Shown: positions 15,594 to 29,680, counted from the first letter of the stretch. The stretch: DNA of 64,000 bases from Rhodococcus sp. OK302 (GCF_002245895.1 NZ_NPJZ01000001.1:4457501-4521500); one strand, 5' to 3'. Notes: generated from the letters alone by a model not told the origin. Numbers and translations are program-made.

Positions 15594-16037
15594 ATGTCTG
15601 AAGTTGACGTCACAACGAGGATTGTCATCGACTCACCACCTGCAGTGGTCGCCGCCTACGCCGCGAATCCACTCAACACGACTGCGTGGTACGCAAACAT
15701 CAAGGACGTGACTCCGCACTCGGACGGCCCGTTCGCGGTCGGAGCACGGTTCGACTTCCGCGCGAATTTTCTCGGCCGGAAACTGATCTACACGTACGAG
15801 ATCGTGGAATTCGATTCCACACGGTTGGTCATGCGCACCAGCGACGGCCCATTCCCGATGGAAACGACGTACGAGTGGAGCGCTACCGGAGCCGGATCTA
15901 CTGCCATGGTGCTACGCAACCGAGGTACTCCATCCGGGTTCTTCACCATGGCCGCGCCGTTGATGGAACGCGCAATGCGTCGGGCCAATGCCAAAGACCT
16001 GGCAGCTCTCAAGCGCATCCTCGAAACCGGTCGCTGA
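15594..16037 (+). CDS. SRPBCC (polyketide cyclase/START-like) family protein
   Basis: Small hydrophobic-ligand-binding fold of 147 residues starting MSEVDVTTRIVIDSPPAVVAAYAANPLNTTAWYANIKDV, the usual opening strand and helix of the family. GARFDFRANFLGRKLIYTYEIVEFDSTRLVMRT and YEWSATGAGSTAMVLRNRG form the beta-sheet, and the long C-terminal helix is RAMRRANAKDLAALKRILE. The ligand is unknown. The ATG at 15594 has AAGAAGG upstream. The stop codon forms part of a long hairpin shared with the convergent pheT gene. Confidence 0.8.
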   Translation: MSEVDVTTRIVIDSPPAVVAAYAANPLNTTAWYANIKDVTPHSDGPFAVGARFDFRANFLGRKLIYTYEIVEFDSTRLVMRTSDGPFPMETTYEWSATGAGSTAMVLRNRGTPSGFFTMAAPLMERAMRRANAKDLAALKRILETGR

Positions 16038-16082
16038 TTGTGAAGGATTGTGCTCGCTGAGCGAACACAATCCTTCACAATC
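16036..16082. terminator. Long near-perfect hairpin between convergent genes
   Basis: A 22-base arm (16036-16057) pairs with 16061-16082 with one mismatch and a three-base loop. It includes the last two bases of the SRPBCC stop codon and ends ten bases before the pheT stop. No T-run follows on either strand, so it may work as a Rho-assisted or bidirectional terminator or as a 3' stabiliser. Confidence 0.6.
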
Positions 16083-16092
16083 AGTTCGGTAA

Positions 16093-18579
16093 TCAGCCTC
16101 GCATCTGGGCGCCCACTGCCTTGGACGCTGCCTCGACGGCTGCATCCCGGGCGGCACTGGCTTCATCCTCGGTCAGCGTGCGGTCTACACCACGGAAACG
16201 CAAAGCGAATGCCAGCGACTTGCGGCCTTCGCCGACCTGCTCACCTTCGAAGACATCGAACAGACGGATGTCTTCGAGCAGTTCGCCACCTCCGACACGC
16301 AGCGCTTCCTGAACATCGGCTGCGGGCACGTTGCGGTCAACAACAACCGCAACGTCCTGAAGAACTGCGGGGAACGGTGAAACCCGCGGTGCCGGCAGGT
16401 TCTCAACCAGGGGCAGAGCATCCAGATCGATTTCGAGTGCGCAGGTGCGCGCCGGCAGTCCCGCGCGCTCGAGCACGGCGGGGTGCAGTTCGCCGGCATG
16501 GCCGACAACTACTCCGTCGACAAGAATCTCGGCACAACGGCCCGGATGCCACGGCAGGTACTGAGCGGCACGCAATTCGATCGCAACACCCGCTGCTGCA
16601 GCAATGACATGCGCCGCCGCGAAAGTATCGGATGCCTCTGCCGCGCGACCCGGTCCCCACGGACCGCTGGGCTCACGCTGTCCGCTGAGAACTGCAGCGA
16701 TATGCACCGGCTGAGCCGGCAACGAGGCGATCAGGTTGGCAATCTGCTTGTCCGTCGGACGACGGTCGACCGGCAATGCGTCGACCGGCTTGGTATCCGG
16801 ACCCGGCAGGACAACCTGAGCAATGCCGTACAGCGAGAGATCACGCTGACCACGAGAAGCATTGCGTGCCAAGATCTCCAGCAGTCCGGGCAGCAGCGTC
16901 GTCGCCAGTTCGGGGCGATCCGCTTCGAGCGGGTTCAGTACCTTGCTGGTGTTGCGACGCGGATCATCCGCATCGAGACCCCACACGTCGAAGACGTTGG
17001 TGGGCAAGAACACCGGCGGAAGCACCTCGACGTACCCGGCGTGAGCAACAGCCTTCGACACAGTGCGCTTACGGCGCTGCGTCGCTGTCAATCCACGGCC
17101 GGCCGGTGCTGTCGGAAGTACCGACGGAATCTGCTCGAGACCTTCGAGGCGCAAAACCTCTTCGACCAAGTCAGCAGGCTGCACCAGGTCAGGACGCCAT
17201 GACGGCGGCGTCGCGACCAGCTGTCCGTGGCCTTCGTTGCTGACTCCGACCTCGACGGTGCAACCGACCTGAGTGAGACGACGGGCCGCCGTACCGTTGG
17301 CGTAGGTGACTCCGGCAACGCGGTCCGGCAGATCGATGTCCATGTGGATGGCATCGCGCGGAGCAACGGCGCCGACGTCGGTGAGTACGGGCTCGATACG
17401 GCCACCGGCGATTTCGACCAGCAGAGCAGCAGCACGATCGACAGCAACGAGCGGGATAGCCGGATCGACTACCCTCTCGAAACGCTTGCTGGCTTCACTC
17501 GACAGCTTGTGACGGCGCGCAGTCTTGAAGACCGCGAGCGGATCCCACGTAGCAGCTTCGAGAAGGATGTCCGTGGTCTCGGAGCCGACCTCGGTGGAGG
17601 CACCGCCCATGACAGCGGCAAGTGAAATGACGCCGGAATCGTCGACGATGACAACATCTTCGGGATCGAGCGTGCGCTCCACCTCGTCGAGTGTGGTCAG
17701 CTTCTCCCCAGCCTTCGCGCGGCGAACTACCAGGTCGCCCTGGACTGCGCTCGCGTCGAACGCATGCAGCGGCTGACCCAATTCGAGCATCACGTAGTTG
17801 GTGACGTCGACGGCGGGAGAAATCGGGCGGACACCCGAGAGCAGCAATCGGCGCTGCAGCCACCACGGGCTGACAGCCTTGGGATCGATACCGGTGACCT
17901 TGCGCATCACGAATCGCGACGCCTTGGACTCGGCTTCGAGGTGCACCGGCCATGCTTCACCCTCGGCGGGGTGGGCGGGAACCGAAGCCGGATCAGCGAA
18001 TTCGAGATCGAAGCCGCACGCCAGCTCACGCGTCAAGCCACGCACCGAGAAGCAGTATCCGCGGTCGGGGGTGATGTTCAGTTCGATGATCGTGTCACCG
18101 AGACCGAGCAGTTCGTTGCCGTCGGCTCCCGGCTCGGCGGTACCGGGCTCGAGAACCAGGATGCCCGAATGATCTTTGCCGATACCGAGTTCGGAAACGG
18201 AGCAAATCATGCCGTCGGAAATTTTGCCGTACGTCTCGCGGGTCGCGATTGCGAAACCGCCGGGCAGAACAGCGCCGGGCAGTGCGACAACGACGAGGTC
18301 ACCCTCGGCGAAATTACGCGCGCCACAGACGATGCCGCGGGGTTCGGACTCGCCGACCTCGACGAGGCAGAAACGGATCGGCTTCTTGAACTCGGTGAGT
18401 TCGGTGATCTCGAGGACCTTGCCGACCACCAACGGGCCGTCGATCGCCTCGAGTGTGTCGAGTTCCTCGACTTCGAGCCCGACTCGGACGAACCCCGCGT
18501 CCAACTCTTCCGGGGTCACCTCCCAGTCCGGAGTTGCCCGCTGCAGGATCTCGGTCAGCCAGGATTGCGCTACTCGCAC
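16093..18579 (-). CDS. pheT: Phenylalanyl-tRNA synthetase beta subunit
   Basis: Beta chain of the alpha2-beta2 enzyme that charges tRNA-Phe. 828 residues, standard. It starts [13 protein letters not shown]; an EMAP-like tRNA-binding domain follows (about residues 40-150, [11 protein letters not shown] to [14 protein letters not shown]). The B3/4 editing domain includes [11 protein letters not shown], then come the B5 domain and catalytic-like core, and the C-terminal FDX-ACB anticodon-binding domain ([20 protein letters not shown] to [19 protein letters not shown]). It lies 64 bases after pheS. Confidence 0.97.
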   Translation of the reverse strand: MRVAQSWLTEILQRATPDWEVTPEELDAGFVRVGLEVEELDTLEAIDGPLVVGKVLEITELTEFKKPIRFCLVEVGESEPRGIVCGARNFAEGDLVVVALPGAVLPGGFAIATRETYGKISDGMICSVSELGIGKDHSGILVLEPGTAEPGADGNELLGLGDTIIELNITPDRGYCFSVRGLTRELACGFDLEFADPASVPAHPAEGEAWPVHLEAESKASRFVMRKVTGIDPKAVSPWWLQRRLLLSGVRPISPAVDVTNYVMLELGQPLHAFDASAVQGDLVVRRAKAGEKLTTLDEVERTLDPEDVVIVDDSGVISLAAVMGGASTEVGSETTDILLEAATWDPLAVFKTARRHKLSSEASKRFERVVDPAIPLVAVDRAAALLVEIAGGRIEPVLTDVGAVAPRDAIHMDIDLPDRVAGVTYANGTAARRLTQVGCTVEVGVSNEGHGQLVATPPSWRPDLVQPADLVEEVLRLEGLEQIPSVLPTAPAGRGLTATQRRKRTVSKAVAHAGYVEVLPPVFLPTNVFDVWGLDADDPRRNTSKVLNPLEADRPELATTLLPGLLEILARNASRGQRDLSLYGIAQVVLPGPDTKPVDALPVDRRPTDKQIANLIASLPAQPVHIAAVLSGQREPSGPWGPGRAAEASDTFAAAHVIAAAAGVAIELRAAQYLPWHPGRCAEILVDGVVVGHAGELHPAVLERAGLPARTCALEIDLDALPLVENLPAPRVSPFPAVLQDVAVVVDRNVPAADVQEALRVGGGELLEDIRLFDVFEGEQVGEGRKSLAFALRFRGVDRTLTEDEASAARDAAVEAASKAVGAQMRG

Positions 18580-18643
18580 GTCAGCTCAGCTCTCTCGTTT
18601 GTCGATAAGTCTGTAAGTCGATAAGTCCGCGTACCCGGACCGG

Positions 18644-19759
<1,116 letters not shown>

Positions 19760-19853
19760 TCAAGCATGTCAACTGCTGTCGAGCAGTCTCTCTGCCCCGT
19801 ATTCTCTCAGGCTTCCTTAAATCGAATGCCGAGAGGTCATTTCCGTAAAATTG

Positions 19854-20669
19854 TCAGCCTTGTTCTGCGGTGCGATTCTGCACCCGAGCGCTCGCGTAGA
19901 GGCAGATCGCGGCGGCAGTCGCCAGGTTAAGGCTCTCTGCACGGCCGTGGATCGGTATCCGAACCCGAAAATCAGCCTGAGCGGCGATCGCCGGGTCAAG
20001 TCCATGCGCTTCGTTACCGAACAGCCAAGCGGTCGGCTTGCTCAGGAGTTCGTCGGCATTGTCGAGGTCGATCTCACCGTCGGCTGCTGTCGCCAGAATT
20101 TGGATACCCGCGGCACGGATTTGTTCGATGACCACCGCGGTATCGCGTTCACGGACAACGGGTAGGTGGAACAGACTTCCGGCCGACGATCGAACAACCT
20201 TGCCGTTGTGCGGATCAACACTGTCGCCCGCCAAGATCGCGGCGTCAGCACCGACGGCGTCGGCAATCCGGATGACAGTTCCTGCGTTACCAGGTTCGTT
20301 GACCTCGACGGGAACTGCAAGGAGCCTGGTCCCGGGGCGGATCGCGTCACCCAGCGGAACATCGAGGAGATCACACACGGCTACCAGTCCGGGCGGTGTG
20401 ACCGTGTCACTCAACGCTTTGGCCGCACGGTCCGTGACAAGCGATACCCGCACACCGGCTGTCAGCGCGAGATCGATGACATGCTGATAACGCTCGGCTG
20501 CATCCTCGGTATAGAAAAGGTCATGCACCGAGCGGGCCTCGCCGTTCAAGACTTCCGTCACGGAATTCTCGCCCTCGACGAGGAAACGTCCTGCTTTACG
20601 TCGTTCTGCTGTGCGCAGGAGCTTGACAGCAGAAACGACCCGCGGTGTCCGCTCGGTGAGCGGATCCAC
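19854..20669 (-). CDS. TrmH-family (SpoU) RNA 2'-O-methyltransferase, TsnR-like
   Basis: SAM-dependent rRNA or tRNA ribose methyltransferase of the SPOUT class. N-terminal substrate-binding domain (VKLLRTAERRKAGRFLVEG), then the trefoil-knot motifs: NEPGNAGTVIRIADAVGADAAIL, SAGSLFHLPV and WLFGNEAHGL with RIPIHGRAESLNLATAAAICLYA. 271 residues. It is the last gene of the infC-rpmI-rplT cluster, 23 bases after rplT, as in mycobacteria where the gene is called tsnR. The exact target base is unknown. Confidence 0.92.
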   Translation of the reverse strand: MDPLTERTPRVVSAVKLLRTAERRKAGRFLVEGENSVTEVLNGEARSVHDLFYTEDAAERYQHVIDLALTAGVRVSLVTDRAAKALSDTVTPPGLVAVCDLLDVPLGDAIRPGTRLLAVPVEVNEPGNAGTVIRIADAVGADAAILAGDSVDPHNGKVVRSSAGSLFHLPVVRERDTAVVIEQIRAAGIQILATAADGEIDLDNADELLSKPTAWLFGNEAHGLDPAIAAQADFRVRIPIHGRAESLNLATAAAICLYASARVQNRTAEQG

Positions 20670-20692
20670 GGGCCGTTGCTGTGATGCGTCGA

Positions 20693-21082
20693 TCAGGCTG
20701 CTTCTCCGGCAGGCGCATTCACGTCAGCCGGCAGAGCGGCCTTCGCGATTGCGACGAGGGCCACAAAGGACTCCATGTCGGAAACAGCGAGCTCGGCCAG
20801 CATCTTGCGGTCGACCTCGACCTCTGCCAGGTGCAAGCCCTGGATGAGGCGGTTGTACGTCATGTCGTTGGCGCGAGCTGCAGCGTTGATACGCGTGATC
20901 CACAGCTTACGGAACTCGCCCTTGCGTGCACGGCGGTCGCGGTATGCGTAGACGAGCGAGTGGAGCTGCTGCTCCTTCGCCTTGGTGTACAGACGTGAAC
21001 GCTGTCCACGGTAGCCGCTGGATGCAGCAAGAATTGAACGACGCTTCTTCTGGGCGTTGACCGCCCTCTTTACGCGTGCCAC
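20693..21082 (-). CDS. rplT: 50S ribosomal protein L20
   Basis: Binds 23S rRNA early in large-subunit assembly. 129 residues starting [44 protein letters not shown] and [24 protein letters not shown] are diagnostic. It follows rpmI by 64 bases. In other bacteria L20 represses this operon through its leader; no L20 binding mimic could be confirmed here. Confidence 0.98.
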   Translation of the reverse strand: MARVKRAVNAQKKRRSILAASSGYRGQRSRLYTKAKEQQLHSLVYAYRDRRARKGEFRKLWITRINAAARANDMTYNRLIQGLHLAEVEVDRKMLAELAVSDMESFVALVAIAKAALPADVNAPAGEAA

Positions 21083-21146
21083 TTGAAAATCCTGTCAATC
21101 TAGGGGCTGAAAATTCGACCCCGGGTGGTCAATAAAGGGGGCGAAC

Positions 21147-21341
21147 TCAGATGCCGAGCATGCGCTTGATGCGCGGAGCGTCGTCAGGGCTGACAACAGC
21201 GGTGCCGTCGAGACGACGGGTGACCTTGCTCGACTTGTGCTCGAGAAGGTGGCGACGGCCGGCCTTCTGGCGCATGAGCTTTCCGCTGCCGGACACCTTG
21301 AATCGCTTCGAGGCGCCGCTGTGGCTCTTCATCTTGGGCAT
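21147..21341 (-). CDS. rpmI: 50S ribosomal protein L35
   Basis: 64-residue large-subunit protein: [20 protein letters not shown], then [20 protein letters not shown]. Normal length and position between infC and rplT. Confidence 0.98.
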   Translation of the reverse strand: MPKMKSHSGASKRFKVSGSGKLMRQKAGRRHLLEHKSSKVTRRLDGTAVVSPDDAPRIKRMLGI

Positions 21342-21384
21342 GGAGTCCTCAGTTCTTTGTTACGTGGTGATGCTTGGGAATCGA

Positions 21385-22032
<648 letters not shown>

Positions 22033-22053
22033 GGGGCCTCCTAGGTTGAACGG

Positions 22054-22072
22054 TGCGGTCTTCATGACCGCA
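22054..22072 (-). promoter_or_regulatory. Hairpin just upstream of the infC ribosome-binding site
   Basis: TGCGGTC (22054-22060) pairs perfectly with GACCGCA (22066-22072) around a five-base loop. On the infC transcript this stem ends about eleven bases before the AGGAGG and could affect ribosome access. Confidence 0.45.
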
Positions 22073-22099
22073 CGCAGCCCGTACCGCCCGCATCCCAAC

Positions 22100-22136
22100 A
22101 AAAAACCCCGCTAGGATGATTTCTCACCTGCGGGGT
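22100..22136 (-). terminator. Attenuator-like terminator in the infC leader
   Basis: On the minus strand, ACCCCGC (22136-22130) pairs with GCGGGGT (22111-22105) and is followed at once by T6, giving a compact intrinsic terminator 68 bases before the infC start. As it lies inside the leader of an essential operon it should be a regulated attenuator. It might instead mark the end of a small leader RNA. Confidence 0.7.
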
Positions 22137-22293
22137 CCGATGTCGACCGATCAAATAGACTCCAGCTCACGCCAAAACCTATCTCCTCGACTAAACGAGG
22201 AACCTGAGGAAGAATAAATTCTTCGATATCAGGTGACCGGGACCACTGAACTGCAGTTTTACCTGCCGCGCAGAGGTGGGAGTCGGACTCCAC
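22111..22293 (-). CDS. Possible leader ORF of infC (60 codons)
   Basis: A GTG-started frame (VESDSHLCAAGKTAVQWSRS at its start) whose TAG stop (22113-22111) falls exactly at the start of the 3' arm of the leader terminator. A ribosome translating it would cover the 5' arm and loop, which would favour read-through into infC. The ribosome-binding site is weak and no homology is recognised, so translation is speculative. Confidence 0.3.
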   Translation of the reverse strand: MESDSHLCAAGKTAVQWSRSPDIEEFILPQVPRLVEEIGFGVSWSLFDRSTSDPAGEKSS

Positions 22294-22425
22294 TTGCTGC
22301 CCCCGAACAATTCGGAGGCGGTCGTTGCAACAAGAGTAGCAGGCCGTCGGCGATCAAACTAATCGCCACCGAGCAAGAGCAGGCCCGATTGAAGTGCTCG
22401 CCGCGATGATGGAATCCTTGCAGGC

Positions 22426-22791
22426 ATGAGTGAGAACTTCGATGTAGATCAGAACACCGACGCGAACCCTGACGTCCGCGAACTCTCCGAGGTTCCCGCA
22501 GTCGAGGTCATCAGCCGCGCCGCAGTGATGCTGATGAGCTCCGCAGCAGAAAAGCTCGGACTTTCCGACGCAGATCCGTCATCCAGCCCGTACCTGGACT
22601 TGGACGAGGCACGACGCGTCATCACTGCACTGGCAGGCTTGGTCACCGCGTCTGTCGAGTACCTGGGTCCCCACGCCGGCCCCATCCGCGAAGGCCTGCA
22701 GGCGCTGCAGCGCGCCTTCCGCGAAGCGTCGTCGCACCCGGACGAGCCGGGCAAGGGCCCGGGCGAGAAGTACACCGGACCGGTGTACTGA
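22426..22791 (+). CDS. DUF1844 family protein
   Basis: 121-residue soluble protein of unknown function. The DUF1844 pattern is visible: VEVISRAAVMLMSSAAEKLGL, then LDEARRVITALAGLVTASVEYLGPHAGPIREGLQALQRAFREAS. The C-terminal tail is polar and ends in GEKYTGPVY. It is divergent from the infC leader, about 130 bases from its likely promoter, and followed 20 bases later by the DUF1801 gene on the same strand. The 22302-22425 stretch between the possible infC leader ORF and this gene holds a promoter-like TGCTACTCT on the minus strand, but nothing else clear. Confidence 0.85.
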   Translation: MSENFDVDQNTDANPDVRELSEVPAVEVISRAAVMLMSSAAEKLGLSDADPSSSPYLDLDEARRVITALAGLVTASVEYLGPHAGPIREGLQALQRAFREASSHPDEPGKGPGEKYTGPVY

Positions 22792-22811
22792 GCCGAAATA
22801 GAGATAGAGAA

Positions 22812-23231
22812 ATGGCAACCGCGAACAAGACTCAGCCGTCGAACGACGACGTCGCTGCCTTCGTGGAGCGTGTTGCCGATCCGGTCAAACGCGCCGACAG
22901 CGTGGAGTTGATCTCCATGCTGTCGGCTGCGACCGGCGAACCTCCCGTTCTCTGGGGCACCAGCATCATCGGATTCGGCGCTCGCCACTACAAATATGCA
23001 AGTGGCCACGAAGGCGACACCGCGCTGATCGGGTTCTCCCCCAGATCCACCGCCCTGACGCTGTATCTGTCCTTGAACTTCGACGATTACACCGACACCC
23101 TCGAACGCCTGGGCAAACACAAAATCGGCAAGGGATGCCTCTACATCAAGCGACTCAGCGATGTGGACCGCAAAGTATTGACCGAGCTCATCACGGAATC
23201 CGTTGCAGCAGCGCGGAACATGAGCGCCTGA
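22812..23231 (+). CDS. DUF1801 domain protein (YdhG-like)
   Basis: 139 residues; the pattern VADPVKRADSVELISMLSAA, WGTSIIGFGARHYKYASGHEGD, IGFSPRSTALTLYLS and KHKIGKGCLYIKRLSDVD fits the YdhG/DUF1801 fold related to frataxin-like/iron chaperone proteins. No function is established. Probably co-transcribed with the DUF1844 gene 20 bases upstream. Confidence 0.83.
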   Translation: MATANKTQPSNDDVAAFVERVADPVKRADSVELISMLSAATGEPPVLWGTSIIGFGARHYKYASGHEGDTALIGFSPRSTALTLYLSLNFDDYTDTLERLGKHKIGKGCLYIKRLSDVDRKVLTELITESVAAARNMSA

Positions 23232-23253
23232 ATCACCTACGCCTGCGACAGGC

Positions 23254-24117
23254 TCACTGTTTCAAAGCTGCGGCGATCCGGCGCCACTGCTCACGGGGAT
23301 ATGCCTGAGGGTCGGAATCGAGCACTTGTAAGCACACGTGGTCTGCGCCGGCCTCCACATGCTCATGCACCCTGCGAAGAATTGTCTCCTCGTCACCCCA
23401 GGCAATCATCGCGTCGAAGAGTCGATCACTGACCGAGTCCAGGTCTTCTTTAGCGAATCCCGCCCGCAACAGGTTGTTGGCGTAGTTGGGAAGCAACAGG
23501 TAGTTGCGTAGCCACTCTGTTCCGATGGCGCGTGCCTCGTCTGCGTCGGTAGTCAGGATCGCAGTCTGCTCCGGAAGCAACAACGGACCGTCGCCGAGCG
23601 CGGCTCTGGCCTGTGCGGTGAAGGCGGGCGTGACCAGGTACGGATGCGACCCGTTGGCGCGAGTTGCGGAGAGGTGCAGCATCTTCGGACCCAATGCAGC
23701 GAGCACTCGCGCCTGTACGGGAACCGGTTGCTCGGTGGCATCGAGTGCATCGAGGTACGCCTGTGTCGCAGCGAGTGGCTTCTTGTAACGGCCTGGTTCG
23801 CCGGCGTCGACGAGAGGTGCGTGACTCACGCCGATACCGAGGATGAGTCGATCACCGTACTCGGCGACACATTCGTGGTAACTCCGGGCTACATCGGCCG
23901 GCTCGTGCATCCAGAGGTTGAGAATGCCCGTCGCCACCACTACCCGTTCGGTCGCGTGCAAGAGGTTTTCGACGGCGTCGAAAACCTTCCCCCCGACATC
24001 GGGTATCCACAGCGCCGAGTATCCCAACTCCTCGAGTTCAGCAGCCGCCTCGGCGGACTCCACAAAATCGCCGTAGCGCAGTTGCGAACTCCAAATACCT
24101 ACACCTGCGAGTTTCAT
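23254..24117 (-). CDS. LLM-class F420-dependent oxidoreductase
   Basis: Luciferase-like TIM-barrel flavin/F420 enzyme of 287 residues. Recognisable parts are MKLAGVGIWSSQLRYGD, AAAELEELGYSALWIPDVGG, VVVATGILNLWMHEPADVARSY and DRLILGIGVSHAPLVD. It belongs to the TIGR03620-like group of F420-linked enzymes common in actinobacteria. The substrate is unknown. It has no operon partner; the WYL regulator gene on the same strand lies 156 bases upstream. Confidence 0.85.
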   Translation of the reverse strand: MKLAGVGIWSSQLRYGDFVESAEAAAELEELGYSALWIPDVGGKVFDAVENLLHATERVVVATGILNLWMHEPADVARSYHECVAEYGDRLILGIGVSHAPLVDAGEPGRYKKPLAATQAYLDALDATEQPVPVQARVLAALGPKMLHLSATRANGSHPYLVTPAFTAQARAALGDGPLLLPEQTAILTTDADEARAIGTEWLRNYLLLPNYANNLLRAGFAKEDLDSVSDRLFDAMIAWGDEETILRRVHEHVEAGADHVCLQVLDSDPQAYPREQWRRIAAALKQ

Positions 24118-24273
24118 TTACGCACTCCTCGTTCCGACGCCCCGTAGCGTCGTCAGTGTGACCGTCCGTTGGTGTGCACGCTAACTGATTCAGGCCGGGA
24201 AAATGTCCATCCGGCCCGCCGAGTTCAAAACGAGTCGGCCCAACCTCGCCGCCCCGACAAACGGATCCGAACC

Positions 24274-24978
24274 TCAACCGAGTTCAGCGGCAGATCTTGC
24301 GGCATCCGGAGGCTGCCCAAATGCTGCTGACTCCCGAGGCACGAACTTCTGGCTCGTCAGAGTCGCCGTGCGGATCCGATCAAGCCGAAACCACCGCACC
24401 GCATCCCTCGCGCGGCACCAACCGATCAAAAACCACTGACCACGGGTCTGGGCAAGCAAATGCGGTTCGACCGTGCGACTCGACTCGGCACCGTCACCGT
24501 CGACGTATTGCAGCGACACCACGAACTTATACTCCAACGCCTGCTCGACGACGCGTCGATTCGAGCCTGAATCAGCCGAAACGCTCGCGTCATTGCGGAT
24601 CCAGACTCGGCCGCTGAGCTCCTCGAAGCGAGCCCGACTGTCTGGATCCATTACGTCCAACAACTTGGCCAGCGCCGCTCGTCCGTCATCGGCGAAGGGC
24701 GCATCGCCAACTGAAGTAAGCGCCAGCGCGATTGAAACTGCCTGCGGAACAGTAAAATTCACCGGGGGTAAGGTCACGCGGCCGATCAATCGGTAACCAC
24801 CGCCAGGTCCCGATCGACCCTCGATAGCCGCGCCTGACTGCATCAAAATCTCGACATCGCGCTTGACGGTGCGGGAGGTGACACCGAACTGCTCCGCCAA
24901 TCGCGACGCACTGGTTCCGCTGTCACCACGACGACGCAACTCCTCGAGAAGTGCATGCAACCTGGCCGCCCGATTCAC
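24274..24978 (-). CDS. WYL-domain transcriptional regulator (YafY/DeoR type)
   Basis: N-terminal winged helix (RAARLHALLEELRRRGDSGTSASRLAEQFGVTSRTVKRDVEILMQSGAAIEGRSGPGGGYRLI, quoted here only by its ends RAARLHALLEEL and GPGGGYRLI) and a C-terminal WYL domain whose core is AQTRGQWFLIGWCRARDAVRWFRLDRI; WYL domains sense nucleotides or other ligands. I prefer GTG 24978, nine bases after GAGAGA, to a TTG at 25008. It is divergent from the frameshifted hydrolase gene, and an inverted repeat lies between them, so it probably regulates that gene and itself. Confidence 0.85.
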   Translation of the reverse strand: MNRAARLHALLEELRRRGDSGTSASRLAEQFGVTSRTVKRDVEILMQSGAAIEGRSGPGGGYRLIGRVTLPPVNFTVPQAVSIALALTSVGDAPFADDGRAALAKLLDVMDPDSRARFEELSGRVWIRNDASVSADSGSNRRVVEQALEYKFVVSLQYVDGDGAESSRTVEPHLLAQTRGQWFLIGWCRARDAVRWFRLDRIRTATLTSQKFVPRESAAFGQPPDAARSAAELG

Positions 24979-25010
24979 GTTGTCGATTCTCTCAAATTTC
25001 TTTATCAAAT

Positions 25011-25042
25011 GGTGACAAAATCAGTGACACGCAGTTGTCACC
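25011..25042. promoter_or_regulatory. Inverted repeat in the WYL/hydrolase divergent promoter
   Basis: GGTGACAA (25011-25018) and TTGTCACC (25035-25042) are perfect inverted copies 16 bases apart, and a further GTGACA (25024-25029) lies between them. The spacing suits two half-sites about two helical turns apart. It is a likely binding site for the WYL regulator. Confidence 0.6.
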
Positions 25043-25064
25043 GATCTCGTTGCAGAGTGGCTTC

Positions 25065-25782
25065 ATGAAAACTCACATCGTCCTCGTTCCCGGATTCTGG
25101 CTCGGCAGTTGGGCGTGGGACGCAGTACTCCCCCACCTCGAGCGCCCGGACACCCGAGTAACGGCACTGACCCTGCCCGGCCTCGAAGCTGTGCACACTC
25201 CGCGCATCTCGGTGACCCTCGACAGCCACGTGCAGACCGTTGTCGACGCAGTCGCGGCGTCCGACGAGCGAACTGTGCTCGTCGTGCATAGCGGCACGGG
25301 TCCAGTTGGCTACGCCGCCACCGACCGTCTGCCTGATCGCATCGCGCGCATCGTCTACGTCGACAGCGGCCCTGTCCCGGACGGCACAGCACTACGACCC
25401 GACGTCACTGACGACATCGCCGAACTTCCTCTTCCTTCGTGTTCCTTCGTGGGCAGAATTGGAAGCCGACGGGAGCAGCCTCGAAGGACTGGACGAACCT
25501 GCACTGGCTGCGTTTCGCAGTAGAGCCGTTCCTGAACCTGCCGGCCCCGCCCGTGACCAGATCACGCTCACCGATCCGCGGCGCTACAACGTCCCGACGA
25601 CGGTGATCTGCAGCAGTTTTCCGTCCGACGTCATTGCCCAGATGGCAGATGGCGGATTTCCACTAGCCGTCGAATTGACGAAACTCCCGGTGACGTATGT
25701 CGATCTGCCGACCGGGCACTGGCCGATGTGGTCACGTCCGAAAGAATTGGCTGAAGCAATTCTCGATGCCGTGGATGCGTAG
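25065..25782 (+). pseudogene. Alpha/beta hydrolase gene broken by a frameshift
   Basis: The first part (MKTHIVLVPGFWLGSWAWD, LVVHSGTGPVGYAATDRLPD) is the N-terminal half of an esterase-like alpha/beta hydrolase, with a variant nucleophile elbow HSGTG. At about 25441 the frame is lost; the second half (WAELEADGSSLEGLDEPALA, PTTVICSSFPSDV, DLPTGHWPMWSRPKELAEAI with the catalytic-His region GHWPMW) continues in another frame. Removing one of two tandem copies of TTCCTTCGTG (25432-25451) restores a single frame across the junction (ELPLPSWAELEAD) and gives about 235 residues. It is either a real inactivating mutation, perhaps reversible, or an assembly error. Confidence 0.85.
25432..25451 (+). 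repeat. 10-bp tandem duplication causing the frameshift
   Basis: TTCCTTCGTG is present twice, back to back (25432-25441 and 25442-25451). A one-copy version would leave the hydrolase frame open. Slippage between copies could switch the gene on and off. Confidence 0.9.
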
Positions 25783-25796
25783 AACCTCGAGAAAGT

Positions 25797-25834
25797 AGTG
25801 ATGCCGGGTCGGAAAATTCCGGCCCGGCATCACT
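25797..25834. terminator. Bidirectional terminator hairpin
   Basis: AGTGATGCCGGG (25797-25808) pairs perfectly with CCCGGCATCACT (25823-25834), and the inner GGAAAATTCC extends the stem. It lies between the convergent hydrolase and uvrA genes. Confidence 0.8.
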
Positions 25835-25847
25835 ATTGACCGACTAC

Positions 25848-28829
<2,982 letters not shown>

Positions 28830-28981
28830 TCATCTGGGGATGTCCCACCAGTGAAGTCCCGAGCAACCAACCGCAGCGAGTCCTCGAACCAGGCCATGTT
28901 AAGCCGAGCCACCGACACGTTTCCGTCTCCAGTGTGAACCCAGCGTTCTACCTGCCCCTATTCGAAGGTAGCGTGCCTTTC

Positions 28982-29668
28982 ATGACGAATCTGCCCATCG
29001 TGATCGACAACTCCTACACCGGTCAGCTCTCCCCCGATTCTGCGCCTCAACGACGCACTCTCGACGGCGCAACCATCACAAAGATGTCTGTCGGCCCCAT
29101 GGACAACAACACCTACCTCGTGGTCTGTTCCGCTACCGGAAAGTCACTGCTGATCGATGCTGCCAATGAAGCCGAGAAGATCGTTGCGTTGATCGAGCAG
29201 GAAGCACCGGTCTTCGATTCCATCGTCACCACCCATCAGCACGGCGATCACTGGTTGGCCTTGAAGGACGTCCACGCCGCAACCCAGGTTCCGACGGCGG
29301 CACATCCCCTCGACGCCGGAGTACTCCCAGTTACACCGGATGTACTCCTCGAAGACGGTGACACCGTCACCGTCGGCAGTCTGGCTCTCGACGTCATCCA
29401 CCTGTCGGGCCATACACCGGGATCTATCGCGCTCGCGCTGACCGAACCTTCCGGCCAGGTTCACATCTTCACGGGCGACTCGCTCTTCCCCGGAGGTGTT
29501 GGAAAGACGCCCGACCCCGAGAAATTCACCTCACTGCTCGACGACGTCGAGACAAAGCTTTTCGGACGCTACGACGACACCGCCATCGTCTACCCCGGCC
29601 ACGGAAAAGACACGACACTCGGCGTCGAGCGTCCGCACCTGCAGGAGTGGCGCGCTCGCGGTTGGTGA
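28982..29668 (+). CDS. Metallo-beta-lactamase-fold hydrolase (Rv1637c-like)
   Basis: Glyoxalase II-like metallohydrolase of 228 residues. Metal ligands are intact: TTHQHGDHWLAL (HxHxDH), LSGHTPGSIAL, FTGDSLFPGG and YPGHGKDTTLG. The substrate is unknown. The ATG at 28982 is preferred to an upstream GTG at 28934 because family similarity begins after it. It is divergent from uvrA, 152 bases away, the same pairing as uvrA/Rv1637c in mycobacteria, and is followed by a terminator. The 28830-28981 gap should hold both promoters; no operator was seen. Confidence 0.88.
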   Translation: MTNLPIVIDNSYTGQLSPDSAPQRRTLDGATITKMSVGPMDNNTYLVVCSATGKSLLIDAANEAEKIVALIEQEAPVFDSIVTTHQHGDHWLALKDVHAATQVPTAAHPLDAGVLPVTPDVLLEDGDTVTVGSLALDVIHLSGHTPGSIALALTEPSGQVHIFTGDSLFPGGVGKTPDPEKFTSLLDDVETKLFGRYDDTAIVYPGHGKDTTLGVERPHLQEWRARGW

Positions 29669-29680
29669 CATGAAGACGGC

